NCBI GenBank assembly: GCA_015657395.1
Contig: JADLKI010000011.1
Coordinates: 146,677-157,976 of the forward strand
Source of the DNA: Spirochaetales bacterium
Lineage (GTDB): Bacteria > Spirochaetota > Spirochaetia > Treponematales > Rectinemataceae
Direction of reading: 5' to 3'
DNA: 11,300 nt
The position numbers and the translations under genes were made by a program. This document shows positions 6,849 through 11,300 of this stretch, one piece after another; the stretch's first letter is position 1; each line of letters opens with the position of its first letter. Under the pieces are notes generated by a model that searched no databases, was not told the DNA's origin, and was given only the letters and a program-made list of their open reading frames with translations.

Positions 6849-7517
6849 TCAGTCCTGAATCCTCGCGAGCATGCGCGTCTTCCCGCTGAGCGCATCCTGG
6901 AGGTTGGGGTTGAGGCTGACCGCCTGCTCGTATGCCTTGAGCGCCGGAAGGTACCGCGAGATTTTTTCCCTCACCCAGCCAAGGCGTGTCCACCATCGGG
7001 CGTTACTGGGGTTATACTGCAGGGCGGTGCTGAAAGCGATGTCTGCATGGTAAAACTTCCCCATGCGCACAAAGAGCTCGCCGCAGAGGTAGAATGTGAC
7101 AGCCGCCTTGCTTCCTTCCGGGAATTTCGCCAGATATTCCTGGAAATTGGCGAGGGCTGCTTCATTCTCGCCGAGATAATAGAGGGCCTCGCCGAGCGCC
7201 TGCGCGAGCCTGGGATCCTTGAACTTTGCATAGCCGGCCTGCGCGATATCCCGGGCCTTCTGATACTCCTTGAGCGCGTTGAGGCTCCATGCATAGCCTA
7301 TGTATGCATCGATATCCTGGGGATTTTTCTTGAGTATTTCGGGGGCGATCAGGGCGACTTCATTGTGCTTGCCTTCCTGGCTCATGCGAAGGATGTCCGA
7401 GCCTGTCATGCCGGAAGGAACGTTGATCGCGGTCTGGGCCGATGCCGCAAAAACAGCCAGACACAGAAACACGCCCAAAACCGCAATCCGGGCGATGCCC
7501 GCTGATCCGTGCCTCAT
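6849..7517 (-). CDS. Secreted/periplasmic tetratricopeptide-repeat protein
   Basis: The 222-residue product carries a signal peptide (hydrophobic core 10-25, Ala-Ser-Ala cut after residue 27) and then helix-pair repeats of TPR type. A clear example is AALANFQEYLAKFPEG (120-135). A canonical final repeat, ending with YEQAVSLNPN, spans about 172-205. The first repeats (about 45-100) are more diverged. TPR proteins are protein-protein scaffolds, here in the periplasm. Its ATG overlaps the bactofilin stop in an ATGA (7514-7517), and it lacks a good Shine-Dalgarno of its own, so translation is probably coupled to bactofilin. A link to envelope or cell-shape work is suggested by that pairing only; the repeats do not show a function. 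Confidence 0.85.
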   Translation of the reverse strand: MRHGSAGIARIAVLGVFLCLAVFAASAQTAINVPSGMTGSDILRMSQEGKHNEVALIAPEILKKNPQDIDAYIGYAWSLNALKEYQKARDIAQAGYAKFKDPRLAQALGEALYYLGENEAALANFQEYLAKFPEGSKAAVTFYLCGELFVRMGKFYHADIAFSTALQYNPSNARWWTRLGWVREKISRYLPALKAYEQAVSLNPNLQDALSGKTRMLARIQD

Positions 7518-7870
7518 GGTGTGAAAACCGTCGTCCCTTTGAAAAAGCAGTCCGGCGAAAGATAGATGTCCGGCGCAGAGAGGCTCCCTTCGACATGCCC
7601 CCAGTCGAGGACCGCAATTAAAGAATCGGCAGAGATGTCGCCATACACCTTGCCCCGGATCACCACTGTCGCCGCGTGGATATTGGAACGGACCTCGGCC
7701 TGTTCGGTTATATAGAGTTCGGCGCCGCAGCGTATGCTGCCGCTGATTTTTCCCTTGATCATAAGTGATTTCGACGATTCGATGTCGCCCTCGAATTCGA
7801 TCTCCGAGCCGAGCACCGTATCGACTTCCTCCTCGTCGACGACACTCAGCTTAACTTCTTCTTCTCCCAT
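7514..7870 (-). CDS. Bactofilin family (DUF583) polymer-forming cytoskeletal protein
   Basis: The small 118-residue cytoplasmic protein is dominated by a right-handed beta-helix domain (about residues 17-105). It has regularly spaced hydrophobic/glycine rungs of the GDIESSKSLMIKGKISGSI type at 28-46, followed by rungs at about 50-65, 68-80 and 84-100. The acidic N-terminal tail (MGEEE..., 1-16) and short C-terminal tail are typical of bactofilins, which polymerise without nucleotide and help organise cell shape or local peptidoglycan synthesis. ATG at 7870 has only a weak ribosome site; no better start exists. It lies 33 nt after ksgA and overlaps the TPR gene by 4 nt. Confidence 0.88.
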   Translation of the reverse strand: MGEEEVKLSVVDEEEVDTVLGSEIEFEGDIESSKSLMIKGKISGSIRCGAELYITEQAEVRSNIHAATVVIRGKVYGDISADSLIAVLDWGHVEGSLSAPDIYLSPDCFFKGTTVFTP

Positions 7871-7903
7871 CTTAAGACCATATGATAAAGAAATAACCCG
7901 TTT

Positions 7904-8839
7904 TCAGCAAGAAGTTTTATCGGTGGCCGCGGGCGCGGATCTGGGCGGCGCATCATCAGGGCGGCCAGCAAGCATCAATCTGCGGTACAGCAAAAACAGT
8001 TCCTCCGGGCCGAGCACTTCTGCGCGGATATCGGCGTCAAAACCGATGCTCCTCAGACTCTCCTGCAGTCGGGCTCCGAATTCGCCTTCTTCCAGAGAAG
8101 GAAAATTCGCGCGGGCCCAGAGATACAGTGCGTTGCGCATTGTCTTCCGCCGCGAAGAAAAGGCCGCCCGCACAAAATCGAAAAAGTCCCTGCGCCGATC
8201 CAGGGGCAGGGTCTCATCTTTCGGCACAATCTGAACTACAGAGCTCGTCACCCGCGGCTGAGGCCAGAAGGCGCTCGCCCCGATATCGAAGAGTATGCGC
8301 ATGTCGCACACGGAAGCACAGAGGACACTGAATGCGGAATAGTCTTTGCTGCCGGGCCGGGCCGTCATGCGTCTCGCGGCTTCCTTCTGAAGCGTGAATA
8401 CCATGCGCGGCGGAACGCAGCCGCGCTTGAGAAGGTCCGTGATGATGTCGAAGGCGACATTGTAGGGCAGGTTCCCGAAGATGCGGTCGGGATGAGCTGT
8501 CTGAGTGCGCCATGTCTTGAGCATATCGCCTTTTACGATCGAAAAATTGTCATGGCCAGAAAAAAGCCTTTCGAGGAGCCGCACAAAGCCGTAATCGATC
8601 TCGAACGCGGTGAGGAGCGCCCCCTTTTCCAGAATGAGCTCGGTCATTGCGCCGAGACCGGGCCCGATTTCCCATACCCGCAGGCCCGGTTCCACGCCGA
8701 GGGCCTGAATGATCCGCGCCCGCACCTGCCGATCGACAAGGAAATTCTGGCCGAAACGCCGGCTCATCGCGAGATTGTTGTCCTCGAGAAAAGCGCGGAT
8801 GGAAGCGGGAGAATCGTAATCCAATCCGGTATCCCTCAT
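7904..8839 (-). CDS. rsmA: 16S rRNA (adenine(1518)-N6/adenine(1519)-N6)-dimethyltransferase
   Basis: RsmA/KsgA dimethylates A1518 and A1519 near the 3' end of 16S rRNA during late 30S assembly, using SAM. The 311-residue product shows the family motifs in order: RFGQNFLVD (28-36), SAM motif I EIGPGLG (57-63), the acidic motif II in AFEID (78-82), GDM (104-106), the catalytic NLPYN (123-127), PQPRVTSSVV (193-202) and the conserved SSRRKTMRNAL (228-238). Relatives are about 270-300 residues; the extra length is a low-complexity Ala/Pro-rich tail. ATG at 8839 is chosen because the longer in-frame option at 8962 would overlap comEC by over 100 nt and adds a Cys/Arg-rich non-homologous extension. 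It starts 4 nt after the comEC stop, so translational coupling is likely. Confidence 0.95.
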   Translation of the reverse strand: MRDTGLDYDSPASIRAFLEDNNLAMSRRFGQNFLVDRQVRARIIQALGVEPGLRVWEIGPGLGAMTELILEKGALLTAFEIDYGFVRLLERLFSGHDNFSIVKGDMLKTWRTQTAHPDRIFGNLPYNVAFDIITDLLKRGCVPPRMVFTLQKEAARRMTARPGSKDYSAFSVLCASVCDMRILFDIGASAFWPQPRVTSSVVQIVPKDETLPLDRRRDFFDFVRAAFSSRRKTMRNALYLWARANFPSLEEGEFGARLQESLRSIGFDADIRAEVLGPEELFLLYRRLMLAGRPDDAPPRSAPAATDKTSC

Positions 8840-8843
8840 ACGT

Positions 8844-10454
8844 TCACTCTTTCTGCAGCTCGAACAGCAGGTAACGGCTCCTCGCGCGGAGGCGTGGATT
8901 GCAGGCACCCAGGATCTCAACCCTGCGGCGCGAATTCCGCCACTGCAGCCAGGGAACAGCATAGATGAGGGCAGCGATCAAAGCAATGAGTGCACAGCCG
9001 GCCACGCGCCATACCGCACTCGCTCCCAGATCTATCGCGGGCAAGGATGCGCCGAATGCAAGAATCGAGGTGAGCACTGTCTGCAAAAGCTCGAGCGCCG
9101 GCGCCGTGATATACCCGATCATAGGCACAAAAACCGCGAGGAGCCCGCCGGTCAGCGCGATCCACATAAACGCGAGCATGACGGGCGCCGCGGCGGTTCC
9201 GGAGAGAATGCTCGCGGGGATGAGTGTCCCGAAGGTGAGCACGGACACCATGGCGGTGCCGCAGATGGCCGCGAGCGACGCGGAGAAAGCCTGCGCGACC
9301 GAACCCGGCAGATACTGCTTCAGAAAACCTGAAAATCTGGACGAAAACAACATGAGCCCCGCCATGGCGCTGAATGAGTAGACACTCGACAGGGAATTGA
9401 CAGAAGACGGCGCACACAGTGCGAGCAGCACAGAGGCATGAGAGAGAATGGCAAAAGAGGACTGCGGCCTGTCGAGCACCCTGCCGGCTTCAGCGGCGCT
9501 GAGCATGAATACCGACCTCAGAAGGGAGGGCCCCGGGCCGGCCAGCCACACGAAGAGCCACGCAAAGCCGAACGATACCCGGCGGACTCTCTTCTCTCTG
9601 CGCGCGATGCGGCGTCCGACGAGCGCCACCAGGGCGCAGATGATCGAGAGGTGCTGGCCGGAGAGCGAGAGCAGGTGCGCACACCCCGCCTCCTGAAAAA
9701 GCTCCTTGAATTCAGTGTCGAGCTCATCTCTGACGCCGAGCAGCAGAGCCTGGGCGAGAGGACCGGCCCTGCCGGCCGCCGTCGAAATGCCCTGGGCAAA
9801 ATGGCCCGCGAGCAATGCCCGCAACCGTGCAAAGAGCCCGGCATCCTCCAGTCGCCGGATGTCGCGCGCATCGGCCCAGAAAAAATCCCCGCCGCGCACC
9901 GATTCAGCCCTGACCATGGTTCCGGCGGAAAGCCTCGGCCCCGCACCCGAGAGCAAAAACTGGGGGAATACGGGCCTTTCCCACTCGCAGCGCACCCGAA
10001 AATCAAGACCGGCGAACTCCAGGGCCTGTACTTTGAGCTCGAGCCTGCGATTTTTCCTCGCCGTCGTCTGGGAATCGATACCGAGCAGCCCCTCAAAGGC
10101 ATCGATTCGCAGGCCGTGCGCAGCCCCTTCGTCCCGAGGCGCCGCCTCGCACGGAAGCGCGCCCTGCTGGGCCTGGAACCGAAGCACGCCCGCACTGAGC
10201 GCACATCCCGTACAGAGGGCACAGAGGAGAAGGCGTTCGCGCTTCCCCACCCCGGCCCGCAGCCCCGTCCAGCTCACCGCAAAGGCACCGAGCGCCATCG
10301 CGAAGCTCAGCTGCAGAACCCCGCCTCCTCCACATGCGAGCCCGATCCAGAGCCCGAGGGCGGCCAGAGAGATTGGCTCTCCCCTTGAGAGCACCAGCCT
10401 TTGAACCCTGACGACGGCTGAGCGCCCGAAGCGATACCGCCTATTCTCACTCAT
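8844..10454 (-). CDS. comEC: ComEC/Rec2-type DNA-uptake channel protein lacking the metallo-beta-lactamase domain
   Basis: ComEC forms the inner-membrane channel for single-stranded DNA in natural transformation. The 536-residue product has two N-terminal TM segments (about 28-62), an OB-fold-like periplasmic part (about 110-200), then the Competence domain with the hallmark HLLSLSGQHLS (260-270; usually HLLAISGLH), preceded by QALLLGVRDEL and AG at 256-257. About eight further TM segments run to 502, with a basic tail. Full ComEC proteins are about 700-800 residues and end in a metallo-beta-lactamase-like domain; that domain is absent, and ksgA starts 4 nt after the stop, so no fragment follows. 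ATG at 10454 has a poor ribosome site; a GTG at 10394 preceded by AAAGG is an alternative. No promoter is clear in the 82 nt before it. Function in transformation is inferred. Confidence 0.86.
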   Translation of the reverse strand: MSENRRYRFGRSAVVRVQRLVLSRGEPISLAALGLWIGLACGGGGVLQLSFAMALGAFAVSWTGLRAGVGKRERLLLCALCTGCALSAGVLRFQAQQGALPCEAAPRDEGAAHGLRIDAFEGLLGIDSQTTARKNRRLELKVQALEFAGLDFRVRCEWERPVFPQFLLSGAGPRLSAGTMVRAESVRGGDFFWADARDIRRLEDAGLFARLRALLAGHFAQGISTAAGRAGPLAQALLLGVRDELDTEFKELFQEAGCAHLLSLSGQHLSIICALVALVGRRIARREKRVRRVSFGFAWLFVWLAGPGPSLLRSVFMLSAAEAGRVLDRPQSSFAILSHASVLLALCAPSSVNSLSSVYSFSAMAGLMLFSSRFSGFLKQYLPGSVAQAFSASLAAICGTAMVSVLTFGTLIPASILSGTAAAPVMLAFMWIALTGGLLAVFVPMIGYITAPALELLQTVLTSILAFGASLPAIDLGASAVWRVAGCALIALIAALIYAVPWLQWRNSRRRVEILGACNPRLRARSRYLLFELQKE

Positions 10455-10536
10455 CTCTATAATGAATGAGAAAACGGCCTTTCTGCTTCAGTTTCGGAGA
10501 TATCGTCTTCCAAGTTAAATTTTTGGCAGAACCCCG

Positions 10537-11300
10537 CTAATCCTTTACAGCGCCTGCAGTAAGGCCGGAAATCATCATGCGACCCAGCATGGCAAACACG
10601 ATGATTGTCGGAATCACCGCCGCCGTCGCTGCCGCAGTCAAAGGGCCCCATTCCACCCCATAATATCCCATGTAATTGTAGATACTGACCTGTATGGGAT
10701 AAAGAGAGGACCTGCTCACCAGCACAGACGAAACCACATATTCATTCCAGGCGCCAAGGAATATGAACAGGGCCGCGGAAGCGATAGAGGGCAGCATGAC
10801 GGGAAAGATAATGCGGAACAATATGTACCATCTGCCTGCCCCATCCATTTTGGCTGCTTCATCCAGTTCAACAGGCACCATTTCCATCCCGCTCATCAAC
10901 ACCCATATCGCCATCGGAAGATTGTAGCCGAGATAAATAAGAGGCAATATATACCATGTATTGATCATTCCGAGCTTGGTAAAGAAAGTATAATTCGGTA
11001 CGACAAGAGCCGCACTGCCGCTGGAAAGCGGTATGCAGCTGAGAATCAGTATAAAAATGACTCTTTTCCCTCTGAAACGCAGGCGGCGCAGAGCATATGC
11101 CGCCATCATTCCCACGACAACACCGATTACAATGGCAAAAATAGCATACATCAAGCTATTCCTGATGCCGACGAAAAAAGTATCGGCAAATACGCGGGCA
11201 TAATGTTCCGTACTCAGCTTAAAGCCCCAAAGCTTGGGCGGAAAGGAAAGCACTTCCCTTGAGGACTTCAGTGAAGTGATGGCACCCCAGATAAACGGAG
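10537..11300 (-). CDS. Carbohydrate ABC transporter permease, MalG/UgpE family (5' end outside the window)
   Basis: This is the second membrane subunit of a CUT1-type sugar importer, which pairs with a MalF-like permease, a binding protein and an MsiK/UgpC-type ATPase. The frame stays open from the stop at 10537 to the window edge, giving 254 residues. It begins PFIWGAITSLK and SFPP, typical of the region just after TM1 in MalG-type proteins (about 275-290 residues in all), so only the first TM and N-terminal tail are missing; a GTG at 11253 is internal, not the start. TM segments follow (for example NSLMYAIFAIVIGVVVGMMA and the stretch after RGKRVIF). The EAA loop is clear: ELDEAAKMDGAG, then FRIIFPVMLPSI. 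It ends LTAGAVKD, as usual in the family. The sugar cannot be told. The gene is less GC-rich than comEC. Confidence 0.93.
   Translation of the reverse strand, partial: PFIWGAITSLKSSREVLSFPPKLWGFKLSTEHYARVFADTFFVGIRNSLMYAIFAIVIGVVVGMMAAYALRRLRFRGKRVIFILILSCIPLSSGSAALVVPNYTFFTKLGMINTWYILPLIYLGYNLPMAIWVLMSGMEMVPVELDEAAKMDGAGRWYILFRIIFPVMLPSIASAALFIFLGAWNEYVVSSVLVSRSSLYPIQVSIYNYMGYYGVEWGPLTAAATAAVIPTIIVFAMLGRMMISGLTAGAVKD

Noticed and set aside
6830..6895. In-frame upstream start for mtaB at 6895
   Set aside because: MtaB proteins begin a few residues before LGCKLNQ. The extension would overlap the TPR gene and has no homologous look.
8840..8962. In-frame upstream extension of rsmA starting at 8962
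   Set aside because: It would overlap comEC by over 100 nt, the added residues are Cys/Arg-rich and unlike the family, and the ATG at 8839 is correctly placed just after the comEC stop.
9438..10388. Plus-strand open frame of 316 codons opposite comEC
   Set aside because: The product is highly charged, low in hydrophobic residues and without motifs, and comEC on the other strand has clear family motifs and TM pattern.
10494..10517. Imperfect inverted repeat between the ABC permease and comEC
   Set aside because: The stem has bulges on both sides and no T-run follows on the minus strand, so it is neither a convincing terminator nor an operator.

Overview
All recognisable genes in this window lie on the minus strand, so transcription runs from high to low coordinates. 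The DNA is GC-rich over most of its length. The organism is probably a spirochaete of the Treponema/Spirochaeta/Rectinema kind. That is an inference from two adjacent UPF0164/FadL-like outer-membrane paralogs starting with the DARSMGMGG...NPAG signature, a spirochaete-style lipoprotein, a bactofilin paired with a periplasmic TPR protein, and a short ComEC. No marker gene settles the species.

Layout, in the direction of transcription. (1) 11300-10537: a MalG-type sugar ABC permease whose 5' end is cut by the window edge; it is visibly less GC-rich than its neighbours. (2) 10454-5474: a tight five-gene run of comEC (no metallo-beta-lactamase domain), ksgA/rsmA, a bactofilin, a secreted TPR protein and mtaB. 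Spacings are 4, 33, -4 and 19 nt, which fits one operon. (3) 5353-3315: a lipoprotein of unknown function and an outer-membrane barrel protein, with a plausible promoter before and a strong intrinsic terminator after. (4) 3160-2006: a paralogous barrel protein with a TTG start and a good Shine-Dalgarno. (5) 1990-1827: promoter, tRNA-Lys(UUU) and its terminator. (6) 1790-1: promoter, a yybP-ykoY-type (Mn2+-sensing) riboswitch with a terminator expression platform, and the first 524 residues of a P2A-type cation-pumping ATPase that runs off the left edge.

The most informative element is the riboswitch. The conserved segments GGGGAGTAGC, TCGTCA and GCAAGACC occur in the right order and are framed by a sigma70-like promoter and a terminator that shares bases with the closing helix of the aptamer. 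This suggests that Mn2+ binding turns the gene on, and that the pump, which sequence alone would call a Ca2+ ATPase, exports Mn2+ at least in part. The lipoprotein/barrel operon and the bactofilin-TPR pair are the least understood parts.

No CRISPR array, insertion sequence, prophage or plus-strand gene was seen. Apart from 1573-2005, which holds the tRNA and riboswitch, no gap between genes exceeds about 160 nt.
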